Both the position numbers and the translations under genes were made by a program. From Ministeria vibrans ATCC 50519 (taxonomy: Eukaryota > Opisthokonta > Filasterea), in assembly GCA_943704425.1 (NCBI GenBank), contig CALSCP010002411.1, positions 21,806-85,805 of the forward strand: a stretch of 64,000 nucleotides of DNA, written 5' to 3'. A model generated the notes under the pieces. The model did no database searches, was not told the DNA's origin, and saw only the letters and a program-made list of their open reading frames with translations. Position 1 is the stretch's first letter, and every line of letters begins with the position of its first letter. This document shows positions 32,846 through 45,413 of this stretch, piece by piece.

Positions 32846-35800
32846 CTTCAGCTGTTGTTGTTGTTGTCTCTGCAGTTGTTGCGCTTGCTTCATCTGAGCA
32901 GCGCTTTCGGCCGTGGATTTGCGCGAGACAGCCGAGCCCGCCGATAGCCCGGTTCCCACGACGGCCGTCGCAATCACTGCCTTTGACTGCTTTTTTTCGC
33001 GTTCCTTCTCCTTCGCGCGATGTTTCGACTGTTGTTGTTGCTGCTGCTGCATCTCAAGCTGCTGTCGATGGCGAATGGCCTCGGAGTCCTCGGACATGCC
33101 AAAGGCCGGCATGTAAACCACAAGGTCAGGTGGTTGTGTCTGCTCTTCCTCAGTACTCGTGTCGGGCACGCGCAGCACCTCACCAATCGCACGATCGCCG
33201 CCACTGACAACGTGCGACACGAGCAGTCTTCGTCGTCGCTCTGCTTCAATCTCAAGCTTTTGTTGTCGCACAGCGAGAGCGAGTGCCGCAGTCGCTTCTT
33301 CCATGCGCTGGATCTCCCGCTGTCGCTGTTGACGCTCGAGAAGCCCATTCTGATGTTGCAGGGCCGCATCCATGTCGCTTGAAGCCGCAGCAGGAGCACT
33401 GCTCTCCTCGACCACCGTCTCGGTCTTTCTCTTGGCCTCCTCTGCCTTCTCCTTCTCCTCTGCCTTCTCCTTCTCCTCTAGTGCATCCATTTCAAGCAAA
33501 TCAGAGCACTTGAGCTGTGCCGAACGCCGTTGCATGGCTCGAAGACGCGCCTCCTGTTTGCGGAGCTTGCGCATAGGTCGCGAGTCGGGCGGAAGTGGCG
33601 GCAGTGGCTGATCGGCAATGGAGACCTGAGGCGCGGTTGGGTCCGGCATTGAGGTTGCAGAGACGGTCGCAGACGTAGCAGCCGAAGTGGTAGCAGCAGC
33701 GACACCTAGCATCGCTTGAGCACCAACGGTGCCGTCGCCGGGAGGTGGAGCCCCACTGTCCACCTCGAGCATCTTCGTCTCAGACACGGCAGTCGCCAAT
33801 GTTCGAAACGAGTTGCCCGAAGCGGACATGCGCTTGATCTTCATAGACGCTCTCGCATCCTTGACGTCGAGCACTTCGAGCGGCGGTACTTGAAGTGCCT
33901 CCTGAATGTGCTCCATTTCCAGTATTTTTTCGTCCTCGAGTGCCATTGTCTTGATAATCTGCGTCTCTTCCGCCGATATTTGACTCAGCAGAACCTTGGC
34001 AGTGGTGCCCATGACGCGCAACGAACGAGACGGCGCCAAATCACCACTGGCCGTCGAGTCCATCGAGAGCGACGAGTCGTCGCGGACGAGATTGTCCTTG
34101 ATGGCACTTGGAGAAGCGGCAGCATTTTCAGTCGGCTCAGGACGGACAGGCGCGACTGGCGACGTTTCTGTGGGCTCGGGCGAGGCCAAGGCAAGCTGCG
34201 CGGGACTCAACTCGCGCTCCTCCTCCTCCGCAACTGGTGATGTTGGCGAGGGCGCGATGCCTACAGGCGACACGCGACCCTCGGTTGTCGGAGTAATGGC
34301 CGTGGTGGCAGTGGCCTGTGGGCTCGTGGCAGGCGACTTGTCACCAAGGGCGGGTGCTGGAACGGCATCGTCAATGGAGCTTTTGTAGTTGAATTCCATA
34401 TCGACGATGGCCGGGCGCTCGTCGCAACGGCTCGCTCTGTCGTCTTCGTCGTCGCTCCAGTCTTCCACGGTCGTTGTCATCATCGTTATGGTGCTCTTGG
34501 GACGGTGTTTTCGTGACAGTTCCACTTCGTCGTCGTCGCCGTTGTGAATCACATTACCATCGTCTTTGTCGTCATCGGGTGCCTTGTCGATAGCAATTGT
34601 CGGCATGTTCATGGGCGACGGAGAGCGACGTTGCAAAGCAGGAGAGTCGATGGATGCAAGTGGAATGGGTGTATGAGGGGCCTCAAGGCCTGCGGGGATA
34701 TCGTCGTACGTGCTCATATTGCTGACGGGCCGAGTTAAGCCGCGCTCGAATGTAGTCGCTAGCATGGTTGTTGGCGAAGGAGAAGGCGCGGGGGATGGAG
34801 AAGGCGCAGCCGATCGAGAATGCGCAGGGGATGGAGAAGGCGCAGGGGATGGAGAAGGCGCAGCCGATCGAGAATGCGCAGGGGATGGAGAAGGCGCAGG
34901 GGATGGAGAAGGCGCAGCCGATCGAGAATGCGCAGGGGATGGAGCCGATCGAGAATGCGCAGGGGATGGAGAAGGCGCAGCCGATCGAGAATGCGCAGGG
35001 GATGGAGAATGCGCAGGAGATGGAGAATGCGCAGCTGATCGAGAATGCGCAGGAGATGGAGAGCGACGTTCGGAAGAAGGAGATTCGATAGTGGCCAGTG
35101 GGGTGGGCGCAAGAGGTGCCTCGAGACCTGCAGGAATGTCATCGTACGTGCTCATGTTACTCACGGGACGCGTCGCGTCATGGCTCGATGCGGTTGTGAG
35201 CATGATAGCTGGTGATAGAGAGTGACGTTGGGAAGTAGGAGAGTCGGCCACATGGATTGGTGGCGGTGAAGGTGAGGGAGTGGGCGAGTGGGTGGGAGCG
35301 TCGATAGCGGACGGGATGGGCAGAGACACATCAACTGGCGATGGCGAGCGTCTCTGGGCGGCTGGTGAGTCGATAGTCGGTAGAGGAGAGTCGCGTGCCT
35401 CAAGGCCAGCGGGAATGTCATCATATTCGCTCATGTTGCTGACAGGACGTTGACCAATGGATGGCGGAGCAAGCATGGCGGGCACAGGAGAGTGGCGCTG
35501 TGAGGCAGGCGAGTCTGCTCGTGTTGGTGATCCCTGTGGTGGAGCGAGAGCCGATGGAGACGGCGAGCGTCGCTGAGAGACAGGCGAGCCCGAAACGGGA
35601 GGGAGAGGCGAGGAGGGCGCCTCAAGACCAGAAGGGACATCGTCATAGTCGCTCATGTTGCTCATCGGTCGTGACGACTTCACAAAGGCAGGGGGTGCAG
35701 AAAGCGACGACGGGTCCTCCGCTGCAGCTGCAACGACGGGGACGGGGACGGAGACAGGCACAGGCGACTGAGATGGCACAGGACTGGATGCCGCTGCCGG

Positions 35801-36252
35801 AGATGCCGGCGATGCGGACAGATCGGGCTGTGGCGGGGCCTCAGCGATGCTTTCCGTCTCGCGCCTATCGCTTGAGGGGGTAGGAGAGGCGCTGTGAACG
35901 CTGTCGTTGCTCGCTCCATCTTCGGCACGTCCTATTTACACAGCGACATACGTTTAAAAAAGCGCACGAAAAAAAAAGCGCCTCGTCGTCCTCCATTGCC
36001 AGTCGACCTGCCCCATCCATGGCCCTTGTGGGTACCCCGCANNNNNNNNNNAAAAAAAAGAAGAGAGGAGAGGAGAAAAAAAAGGGCCACTTCTGACGTT
36101 GGTTCGCATAGAAGGGAAAGGGCAGTTGGGAAGGGGGCGGGGGTACTGGAGAGGAGGACGCAATAGGAAGGCAGGCTCCCTTCGCACTTCAGAGGTGGCG
36201 TACCGTGGGGGACGGGGGGCGAGGCAGGGGGGGCGGGCGGCGGCACGTCCAT
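30800..36252 (-). CDS. giant claudin-like four-TM scaffold with YDDIP repeats
   Basis: Exons 36204-36252, 32062-35931, 31944-32008, 31746-31869, 31496-31602, 31061-31216, 30800-30997; 1522 aa, all in phase. The first roughly 1250 residues are cytoplasmic: Ser-Pro-rich with four copies of SNMSxYDD(I/V)PxGLEA, a minisatellite-encoded (SPSPAHSRSAA)n stretch, then Gln-rich and charged coiled coils (EAERRRRLLVSHV, poly-Q, KLEVETALKEEKLRLMQIQ). TM1 is GFFFCYMCQLGFGVSAML. It is followed by a short extracellular loop with W...GL-x2-C...C, TM2 (FFLTVGTLLIVLLSAIG), TM3 (FLLYLGATLAFPFGF) and TM4 (YGFLVCGAVICLFQW), i.e. a PMP22/claudin-type layout. A basic Ser-rich tail follows. An assembly gap lies in intron 1. 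The claudin assignment is by layout and loop signature only. Confidence 0.75.
34768..35075. repeat. coding minisatellite, 18-bp unit
   Basis: About 17 tandem 18-bp units of the form GATSGAGAAKGCGCAGSS, arranged as partly regular 54-bp triplets, inside exon 2 of the claudin-like scaffold. It encodes Ser-Pro-Ala-His-Ser-Arg variants in frame, so copy-number change would alter length without frameshift. Confidence 0.9.
36042..36051. other. assembly gap (10 N)
   Basis: Ten N, in intron 1 of the claudin-like gene; true gap length unknown. Confidence 0.99.
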
Positions 36253-36474
36253 GGTGTGGGGGGCAGGGCGCAGAGGGGAACGCACGGGCTGGACGCAAGA
36301 GTCGGGTGTTCCAGCAACGCCCAGTGACTGCTTTGTCACACGTGAGTTGCAATACCCAACGAAAAATTTGGTGTTTGGGTTTGAGAATATTTGAGAATTG
36401 AGACTCTGAGTTCAGCAGTTCAGCTGTTTGGAATCAGATAAGGAATAAAATGATTGACAGTTCACTTTGAAACC
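36253..36474. promoter_or_regulatory. divergent promoter, claudin-like scaffold / sulfatase
   Basis: 222 bp between opposite start codons. Confidence 0.4.
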
Positions 36475-37661
36475 ATGCGGATCATCCGATCTTTGCTGCT
36501 ACTATCTTTCTGTATCACTTATGGCTACTCTGCTGCCAGCAAGCCGAATATTCTGCTGCTGTTTCCCGACCAATGGCGCTATGATTGGACTGGATTGAAT
36601 TCGTCCGACCCCACGGGCCCCATCCCGCTCCACGTTCCCACGCTTGCCAACACCATTGCCCCACGGGCTACTCGGTTCACTCAAGCGTAACGTGGAGCGT
36701 GAAGAGAGGTGTTCTTGGGGTTTGAGCGGTGAACTTTTGGTGTGTTGTTCTCAGATACGTTCCAGCGCCAGTGTGTGCACCCTCTCGAGCGTGTCTTGCC
36801 AGTGGCCGAGAATACGACTTTGCCAAAGTTGCTTGCAACTTTTGCAACGAGTACGTGACGCGGGCGAGCCCTTGGTGCTGTCCTCGACTGACTCTTGACC
36901 ACCCTTGACCTCTCTCTCTCCGTCTGCATTGCCCAGCTACAACTTGACTGTGCCGACATTCTATCAGTCGCTCCAGCAAGCAGGCTACTGGGTTATGACC
37001 GTGGGTAAAGATGATCTCACGAAAGACTCGCAACCCGGCGAAAATGGAACGTTTCATCAGGCGGAGCTTGGTATGGTTTCTCCGTCTCCTCCTTGAGATG
37101 CATTATCCATCACTTTCTTGTAGGCTTCAACGATGGACTACGATGCTCAGGCAAGGACGATGTTGTCAACCGTAAGCCTTTTGAGCAGAATAGTGGTTCG
37201 GGTCTCTCATTGTATGGCACACAGAGTTCCCAAAGCCCCACGAACCATACGGGTTCTTTTTGGCGGCACACAACACGTCGTTGGAGTCGGGCGCCAATGT
37301 TTCCGCTTGGGACGCCCACCACTCTTGTCTCACCCAGAAAAACAAGCAGCTGTGCGACCGCACGAGCTTTCCCGACGAGTACTACGAAGACAACTGGGTA
37401 CGGCGCATGCGAGAGAGAAAGAGAGACACAGGGACAGAGAAAAAGGAGGGAGAAAGAAACAGAGTTGAAAGTGAGTGAGTGACTGAGTGAGTGAGTGAGT
37501 GTGTGTGTGTGTGTCTGTGTGTGTGTGTGTGTTTTTGTGGTGTGTGTGTGTGTGTGTCTTTGTGGTGTGTGTGTGTGTGTCTTTGTGGTGTGTGTGTGTG
37601 TGTGTCTTTGTGGTGTGTGTGTGTGTGTGTGTGTGTCTGTGTGTGTGTGTCTGTGTGTGTA

Positions 37662-37710
<49 letters not shown>

Positions 37711-39076
37711 AACGAAATGAGAGAGAGAGGAAGGCGCAACAAGCCAGACGAATATCAATTTATGTCTGTTGTGGCCTTTGCAGGTTGCGGAGAACGCACT
37801 AACTCTACTCGAGCGTCGCCCCAAGAACAAACCGTACTTTCTCCAAGTCAATTTCCCCGGCCCACACCCTCCGTTTGTCACTACCGCGCGCATGGCGGAC
37901 AGTGTCACCAATCGAACAGTCCGATCACACACACACACACACACAATGCCCTCTCGCGAGCGCAACTCATCCTCTCTTTCTTCGCTATTGCTTTTGCTTC
38001 TACTTTTCTTTCTTCTTTTTTCCTTCTTTTATAGTGGCCTCGCGCCTCAGACTACTCCGGCAGCAACAAGTGCCCCAATGTACCCCATGAGCCAGGTGAT
38101 GGGGCCCGCTGCAACTACGCCGCCGAAATTGAGGTCACTGTTGCCCCCGATCTTTTTCCTTCTCTCTGTCTTTCTTCTCTCGCTATGACTTTGTTTCTCC
38201 CTCCTCTCTCTCTCAATCACTTTGTTCTTTCTCTCTGTATCGCTTTGTTCTCTCTCTCATTCTATCTCTCTATATCTCTATCTATCTATCTATTTCTATC
38301 TCTTTTGTTTCTTTCTCTCTAAAACACACACACACACACACACCTTGGTCTTTCCGCAGAACTTGGATCGTTTGTTTGGTATTGTCCTGGACAAAGTCGA
38401 TCTGAGCAACACACTTGTGTGCGTGTCCAGTGATCATGGCGAGATGCTGGACGACCACGGAGACTCGGGCAAGACGATGCCTTGGCACGGCAGTGTCGGC
38501 GTGCCTCTCATGTGCTTTGGGCCCGGTGTGCTCCGTGCACGTACCATTGCCGCCCCCACTGCCACCCTCGATCTTGCCGCCACCTTTTTGGACTACGCTG
38601 GTGCTCAGCGCCCCGCCCAAATGACTTCCGTGTCGCTGCGCGACGTCCTTGAAGGACGCGCTGACGAGCCCGCGCGCCCATTTGTCTCGTCAGGCCTGCA
38701 GAGCATGCAGTTTGGCCTTGAGTCGCTCCACGGTCCACTCGCTCTCGACGTTGAAACCAACGCCGCCTTCAACTGGCGCATGGTTGTCAAGCAGGTCAAC
38801 GGCGTCTCCTTCAAATTCATCTGCTGCAAAGGCACCTGTCCAGGCAAGCCAAAGGTATTCTCTCCATCTTTCTGCTCTTTCTTCCTTCCTGTCTCGCTCA
38901 CACATGCCGTGTCTCCACAGTCTCTGCCTGGCCCTGATTCCACTGGCTACACCAAAATCCTCATCAATGTTGACCATGACCGCTTCGACACTTACGACGT
39001 TACTGCGCGCCATCCCGACGTCGCCACCCAGCTAATGGCGCTCTTACCTATTCGCAATGGTTTTCATTGCACCTAA
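36475..39076 (+). CDS. secreted/lysosomal sulfatase (type I, formylglycine-dependent)
   Basis: Hydrolyses sulfate esters, by family. Exons 36475-36686, 36755-36850, 36937-37070, 37124-37171, 37225-37397, 37784-37918, 38035-38133, 38360-38854, 38921-39076; 515 aa. Signal peptide SLLLLSFCITYGYSAA. Metal site NILLLFPDQWR. The formylglycine motif is VCAPSRACLASGR (C-x-P-S-R, with S for T in the usual TGR). Further: GKDDLTK, FPGPHPPF, SSDHGEMLDDHG and a His in MPWHGSVGVPL. All core catalytic elements appear present, so it is probably active. Introns carry long GT, GA and CT microsatellites (37496-37706 and 38150-38330). It is distinct from the ARSK-like half gene at 12.3-13.5 kb. Confidence 0.9.
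37496..37706. repeat. GT then GA microsatellites in sulfatase intron
   Basis: Interrupted (GT)n with a recurring TTTGTGGTGTGTGT block, followed by (GA)n. Confidence 0.85.
38150..38335 (+). repeat. CT-rich minisatellite in sulfatase intron
   Basis: Contains CTCTCAATCACTTTGTTC and TCTGTATCGCTTTGTTC units, then TCTA and CA repeats, up to the acceptor. Same family as the tract at 1560-1798. Confidence 0.7.
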
Positions 39077-39520
39077 CTTACAAAACTAAATTTATGGTAC
39101 TACTATTCAGTTCTGCTTATTTTGATGCAGTGCTTGCTTTAAACACGTCCAGGGATGTCTCCACTCTTCATACCCAATTTACCTCATAATGAAAAAGAAG
39201 GAGAAGTGTATGTATGAGTGTTGGCCATATTGAGCGACCTCGTCTACATCAAAAAAGTCGCACTCACTACCTCATATAATATGACGGAATGCTAGCGTTA
39301 AACGTACGTGGGAAAAAAAACTGCTCTGCGATCTCGCGTGTGCCAAGGCTAAGAGGAAACTGATCGATAATGTAGTAGTGACTGCATGTTGGCTCTATGA
39401 TCATTTTTTGTTTCATTCAATTATTTCTTCTTACACACAATAAAACCAATTTTGTCACTCTCATTTCTGATGCTATAAAACGGATTCACGCACGCGCACT
39501 CTCTTTTTCTCTCTGTTTGT
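39077..39520. other. intergenic, no gene seen
   Basis: 444 bp between convergent 3' ends; AT-rich, no supported coding sequence. Confidence 0.6.
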
Positions 39521-42500
39521 CTATGCTTCAATGGGGAGGGCATTCTGAGCTACCAATTGCGGGTTGATGGTGACTGTCTTGGTGCAGTTGTCCGTCTTAT
39601 AGATGCCAATCAGACGGTCAGCAAGCTCAAACATGTTCGAGCGCAAACTACGTGTCGTAAAATATAATGATGGTTTAGAAGACCAGAAGTGAAATGTAAT
39701 GCTATTCCACATACCTGATGATGATAAACTGGGCATTCTTGGTGCGCTCCTTGATGTAGTTTGCCACAATAGAGACGTTCTTGAAGTCGAGCGCCGCGTC
39801 AATCTCGTCCATGACGTACAGTGGCGTCGGCTTGAAGTGGTGCAGCGCAAAGACAAGCGCCAGCGACGCGAGTGTCTTCTCGCCACCGCTTAGGTTTGAG
39901 ATGTTCTTCCATGTCTTCTTGTGCGGGCGCACACTAAACACAATGCCTTCGGAAAAGGGATCGTGCGAGTCGACCAGTTCGAGCTCAGCGTCACCCCCAA
40001 GCGTGATCATTTGATACATCTCCTTGAGCTTGAGCGTGATGGCACTAAAGCCCGACATAAACTCGTTCAGTCGTGTCTTAATCAGCGTCTCGTGTTCGCC
40101 GCGCAGAGTGTCCCTGTTGTAAAATAAAATGTAAGTCAAATTATACAATGTGGTGGTGTGAGTACCTCTCGGCCGTGACCGCGTCGAGCTCGGCCACTCG
40201 CGTGAGGTACTCCTCCTCCTTCTTGCGGTACTCCTTGATGGCACCCACGTTGGGTCGCATGCTCTTAATCTTCTCCTCGATCAGTGTCATCTGGTACTTG
40301 ATGTCCTCGTGCTTCAGACGCTTTGCCTCCTCTGCCGTCACCATTGGCAATCCCTTCGCCGTCTTCTTTTTCGTCTTCTTCTGTGACTCGCCCTCCTCGC
40401 TCTCGTCCATCTCATCCTGGTCTTTGTCCTCCTCCTCCTCCTCCTCGTTGTCTTCCTCTTCCTCCTCGTTGTCGTCCTCCAGCTCGTGCAACTCGAGACC
40501 CGCCAACTCCTTGGCACACTGACGGAGTCTTCCTTCGCAGTCCTTGATAGTTGTGGCAAGTCGCTCCACCTCGTTGGCAAGGTCCACTTCCTTGGTGCGT
40601 GCTGCCTCAAAGGCCTTCTTGGATGCCTCAAGCTGTTCGCGCAGCGCCACAACCGCCTGCGATTTGGCCTTCATGAGTTCGCTCGCCTCGGTACACGCGT
40701 CGTTCGCCTTGATTGCCTTGTCCACAAGCTCGTCCAGCTCCGTCTTGTACGCCCCAATGTTTTGAGACACCTTCTCGAGCTCCTGCTCCAGTAGCGTCAC
40801 CTTCGTCTGTGCCTTTTGCAGGTTGCGCTGTGCCGTCTTAAACTCGACTGCACCGCGCGTGTGTTCCTTCGTCTCCAGCTCGAGCTTCTCCTTGAGCAAG
40901 TCCACCTTGGACTTTTGGGCGCGCAGGCGCACACCACCCACCGACATGATCTGCTCCTGGACAGTTTTGATCTCCGCATCAAAGCGACTCGCCTCCTGCT
41001 GCGCCGCCTGTAGTGCCTTGGTGTGAACCGTCAACTGCTCCTCAAGTTCCGTAGCGCGCTTGTCGTCTGCTGCCGACAGTCCCGAGGCAGATTCAACCTC
41101 GAGCTGTGCCAACGCCTTGTTCAGGTCGGCGTGTTGCTGTGTCGCCGACTGCACGCCTACCTTGGCCTTGTCGACACTGGTAGCGGCAACGTCGGCGGCG
41201 CGTTGCAGGCTGTCCACTCGTTGAACAAGAGACTCGATGCGCTTGCGCAGCGCGTGCAGCTCGGACGCCGCCGCGCATGCCTCCGCCTCGAGTCGCTTCA
41301 AGTCGCTGGGTGTTACCGTCTCGGATTCAAGCGCCGCCGCACCACCTTTTCCGCTCTTGCCCTGACGCACAGCCGCCGACATACTCATCAGCTTCATGCC
41401 GCCACGCGACACCTTGGAGCCACCGCCGGCCATGGTACCCGACGCATCAATGAGTTGACCTGTGAGCGTGACGACACGCTGACGACGAGCACCTGCAAAA
41501 GCAATGCGCGTTGCCTGTTCGAGGTCTTTGGCAACCAGCGTGTCGCGCAGCGCAAAGTAGAAGGCGGCGCGGAAGGTCTCGTCGTGGGTCACCAAGTCAA
41601 AGAGACGGCTTACGCCCGCCTCGGGTGCGTCAAAAGGCACACGCGAGCGCTTGACAAAACCCGCATCCAGCTGGTTGAGAATGATAAAGGTCGCACGACC
41701 GGTGCCCGTGCGTTTCAGATGCTCGAGGCAAATCTGAGCATCCTCGGTGGTGTCCACAACAATGTGGTTGAGTGCACTGCACGCCGTGCTCACTGCAACG
41801 TCGTACTTGTCGTTGATGAGACCCAGGTCGCCGAGGCGTCCGTGCATGCCGCGCACCTTGCCCTGCTTGGCAAGCTGCTTAAGCGAGTCGAGCACGGCAC
41901 TCGTAGACCTGGCCGCCTGCATAAGCGTGCGACCCTCCTCGACAGCACTGCGAGCCACACGCACCCGTTCGACGAGGGCCGGCTCAAGCGCACGCGCCTC
42001 CTTGAGCTCAGCGACTGCCTTTTCGAGGTCCTCCTTGGCCGTGGCGTGCTTCTGGGCAAACCTGGTCACATTCGCCTCGCCTGCCGTCATCTTCTCCGCG
42101 CACTTGGCCAGTTCGGTACGTGCCGCCTCAACCTTGGCCGCACACTGAAGCGCCTTGCTGCGAATCACTTCAAGCTCCGAGCTAGCCAGCTGAAGGGCAC
42201 TCTCGGCCGCGTTGACGTCGCGCTTGGCGGGTGCTTGCTTCTGCTGCACCTCCTCGAGCTTGGCCTGCAGCGGTGCCGTCTCACCCTTGAGAGAGTCACA
42301 AATTTGTTCAAGTTGCTCTTCCTCCTGAGCAAGCTGGTTCTGCAGCGAGAGCTTCTCCTTCTCGCGACGCTCCTGCGACGTCGTCACATCATTCATAGTC
42401 TGTGTGAGCTTGTTGATGATCACGCGCTCCTTCTCGAGGGCCGCCTCGGTCTTGGCGCGCGTTGCCTTGGCGTGCTTGAGATCACTGCGACACTTGACGT

Positions 42501-44307
42501 CCTTACGAGCAAACTCAGCGTTGGCCTTCTTGGTGTCCTCGACGGCCGCCGCAATCTTGTCGGCCTCGCTCATGCCCTTCTTTGTGGCCTGCTCCAGATT
42601 CTTGACCTCGTCCTTGGCCGTTTGATGCTTGCTTTGCTCCGCTGCGAGCTCTTCGTCCTTGGCCTGCTTGAGTGCACGCGTCTCCTCGAGGCGTGCCGTC
42701 GCCGTGTGCACACTCGACTGAAGCATGGTAGAGCGGTGGCGCGTCAGATCGTTCTCGAGACGTAGGAACTCCTCGGCCTCCTTCTTGCTGCCTTCAAGCG
42801 TCTCCTTTTCGCTCTCGACGGCGCGCACACGGTTCAGCTTCTCCGATCGCTGATCGTTGAGCTCCTCCAGTGCCACTGCCTTCTCCTCAATCTGCTCCTT
42901 GTACACGTGCGTGCCAATAATGTCCTGAAGGTACTCCAACAGTCCATCTTCGTGCTCTGTCGGCGCCTTGGGCTTCATCATGGCAATAGACTCAACCTGC
43001 GAGAGTGAGACGGCAGGAGAAAAAGAGAGAGGGTAAGAGAAAGTAAGATAGAGAGAGACAGAGAAAGTAAGAGAGAGAGAGACAGAGAAAGTAAGATTGA
43101 GAGAAAGAAAGAGAGATAGATAGAAAGTGTGTGTTTGATAAGGTAATTAAAACACACACACACACACAAAACAAAAACCATCATGACTTTGTACCTCTCC
43201 TTGAAGAATGAGGAAACGGTTGTGGTCCAAGTCAATACCACGGCCACGCAGAAGCTATGTAAAAGAATCACAGATATGGTATTGTCAGCAAGAGAGTCAA
43301 TGGTCGTCTTCTTGGGAAACAGCAAAGATCATCACTAAAACATTCTACTTGTGACTTTTGTGACGTGTGTACCTGTGTGACTTCTCCGTAGGTCGAGACT
43401 TTGTCGTTGAGACGGTACTGTGAGTCGCCAGTCTTGCGGTCGCCTGTGGGCGCAAAGGCAACACGGGAGAGCTTGATCTGTGAGTCTTCAACGACGTCAA
43501 AGCCACTGTCGGTGTCGATGACGCTCTGGAAGAAGACCGTCACTCGGCAAAAGGGCAGATTTTGAAATCCGTCGCTCTTGTGAATCAGATCGCTCAGCTT
43601 AGCCTGGCGCAGACGCTTCGCCTTGTAGCCAAACACAAACAGCATGGCATCAATGACGTTGCTCTTGCCACTGCCGTTGGGACCAACAACCGACGAGAAG
43701 TTCTGAAATAGGAAACCCAAAAAAATAAAGAATTGGTTTCAAAAAAAAAACGTTGGTTGAATTTTGTGGGAAATTAGTGAAGACATTGAGACAAAAACAC
43801 GCGTGCCGATACTTTAACTGAATTAGAGTAGAATTACACAGGCGAGGCGGCAGGAGTGAGTGAGAGACAGTGTACATTTCAAAAACACAAAAGAAAAGAT
43901 TTTCACCTTTCAAAGTCGAAACGAGTTGACAGAAACCTCATTCAGACAATTAAAGGTGCAAATGTGTATAGTACGTGACGCATAGTCAATATGAAGAGAA
44001 ACATACGCGCGGAGGAGGAGTATTTGGCAGAGTGTTGATTTTTGAATTTTCAAAAAAAAAAAAAAAAAGGGAAAGTCAAAAATGAACTTTGAGTGCCAGC
44101 GAGAGACGGCAGAAGGGGTGCGTCATACTGGATACAACGACTGGCACATACAGCAACATACAGCGCCGCACGACTTACGCTGTGAAAGGGGCCGATGGTT
44201 TGAACGCCCATGTAAGATTTGAAGTTCTCCAACTCCATATGGGTGATCATCAAGCGGCTTGTCGGGGCCTCGGGGGCCGGTGTACTCTGGTCGGTGTCGG
44301 TTGACAT
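39521..44307 (-). CDS. SMC4: SMC4, condensin core ATPase subunit
   Basis: Chromosome condensation, partner of SMC2. Exons 44179-44307, 43373-43702, 43195-43254, 40166-42996, 39715-40113, 39521-39647; 1291 aa, normal length. Walker A is VVGPNGSGKSNVIDAML. Family-specific: MMKPKAPTEHEDGLLEYLQD. Two long coiled coils flank a hinge (VRGMHGRLGDLG to GTMAGGGSKVSRGG). ABC signature NLSGGEKTLASLALVFALH, Walker B PLYVMDEIDAALDF, and the D-loop/H-region continues FIIISLRSNMFELADRLIGI across the last splice. An acidic insert (about 55 residues of E/D then K) in the distal coiled coil is unusual. Introns 3 and 4 have CT/GA-rich tracts. Confidence 0.97.
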
Positions 44308-44557
44308 AATTGAAAGACGAGAGAAACAAAAAAAAATGAATAATTAAATCAGAAATCTATGAAACGTTTCAAGCGTGAATATTTAATCCTGACACCCTCA
44401 CTAATCAATGGCAAACGCGACGGTACAAGCATTTCAACAGACTCAGTCACTCAGTCACTCTGCACTCAGAACCAACATACAAGAGTGCTTACTGCATTCA
44501 GTAATCAGTCATCACACTCATCGCAGCAGACTGAAGAATTTGTTTGTTTGTTTCTTT

Positions 44558-45413
44558 TTATTGCAGAGTCGGGCCCGCGGATGAAGCGAGTTTCTGTACA
44601 ACACGATGCATCTCCTGCTGAGTCTCCCAGACGGCCGCCTGTTGAAGAGGGAAAGACTGGGCATAAAAAAATGATACCATTCCCCGTTTCTTTTCTATAC
44701 CTTGTGCTCGGCAAAGGACACCTCCAGCTGATTCGTGGCCATGGCGATGTCACTGCGCACGCCTGCAACCTCCTGTTTGGTTGCCATTGCTGCATGTAGC
44801 TTCTTTACCTCGTCTGCAAGTCGATTCACATCGTTGACTGCGAAAATGTACTGCACAAAAACACAACAGGGATCAGTGTGAGAGAGTGTTGAGATCGTCG
44901 ACGATACAAGACCAGCGGCGATAAGGGACACGCGAGTACACCAAGTCAACAACACCACACGGGTGGGCACAGAAGGCAATAGCTTGGGATCGCACAAGGG
45001 ATGTTGATCGTACTTTGTCTGTCGCCGCCTGAAGATCGCCAATTTTTCTCTCAAGCACCTCCGAGGAAGCCTGAAAGTCATTCGAAAGGTACACGGCACT
45101 CATCGCGCCAGCCAACGAGAAGCCCACAAAGAAGGCGATGGTACTGCAATGAAGGTGAGAGAGCGAGAGAGTGAGAAGTGAAAAGGTGGATGTCTTAAGG
45201 GGAAACGTACGCGGTCTTTCCCGACCCCTCGCCACTGCCGCCTCCCGACCCGCTGTCCTGTTTCTTGTCCTCCGTGGGCGCCTCGAGTGCGGCCGGCTTC
45301 GACGATTCGACGACTGTCGTCGCGGGTTTCGCAGCGGACGCATTTGTCGCTTCGGTGGAGAAGCGCAGCCCTCTTCGGGGCAGCAGACGTGTCAAACGCG
45401 AGATTTGGAGCAT
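44558..45413 (-). CDS. mitochondrial single-TM coiled-coil protein
   Basis: Exons 45211-45413, 45014-45143, 44701-44850, 44558-44638; 187 aa. An Arg-rich presequence (LQISRLTRLLPRRGLRFST) suggests mitochondrial import. After a Ser/Gly/Lys linker comes one TM helix (IAFFVGFSLAGAMSAVYL), then heptad-like coiled coil (VLERKIGDLQAATDK; NRLADEVKKLHAAMATK) to the end. The layout resembles inner-membrane organiser or MCU-regulator-type proteins, but no family signature is recognisable. It diverges from PPP4C. Confidence 0.7.

Noticed and set aside
37491..37802. Cys-Val repeat proteins
   Set aside because: Translations of (GT)n intron microsatellites.
41023..42765. 580-residue open frame on the plus strand
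   Set aside because: It lies entirely antisense to the SMC4 coiled-coil exon; length is explained by codon bias of the opposite strand.
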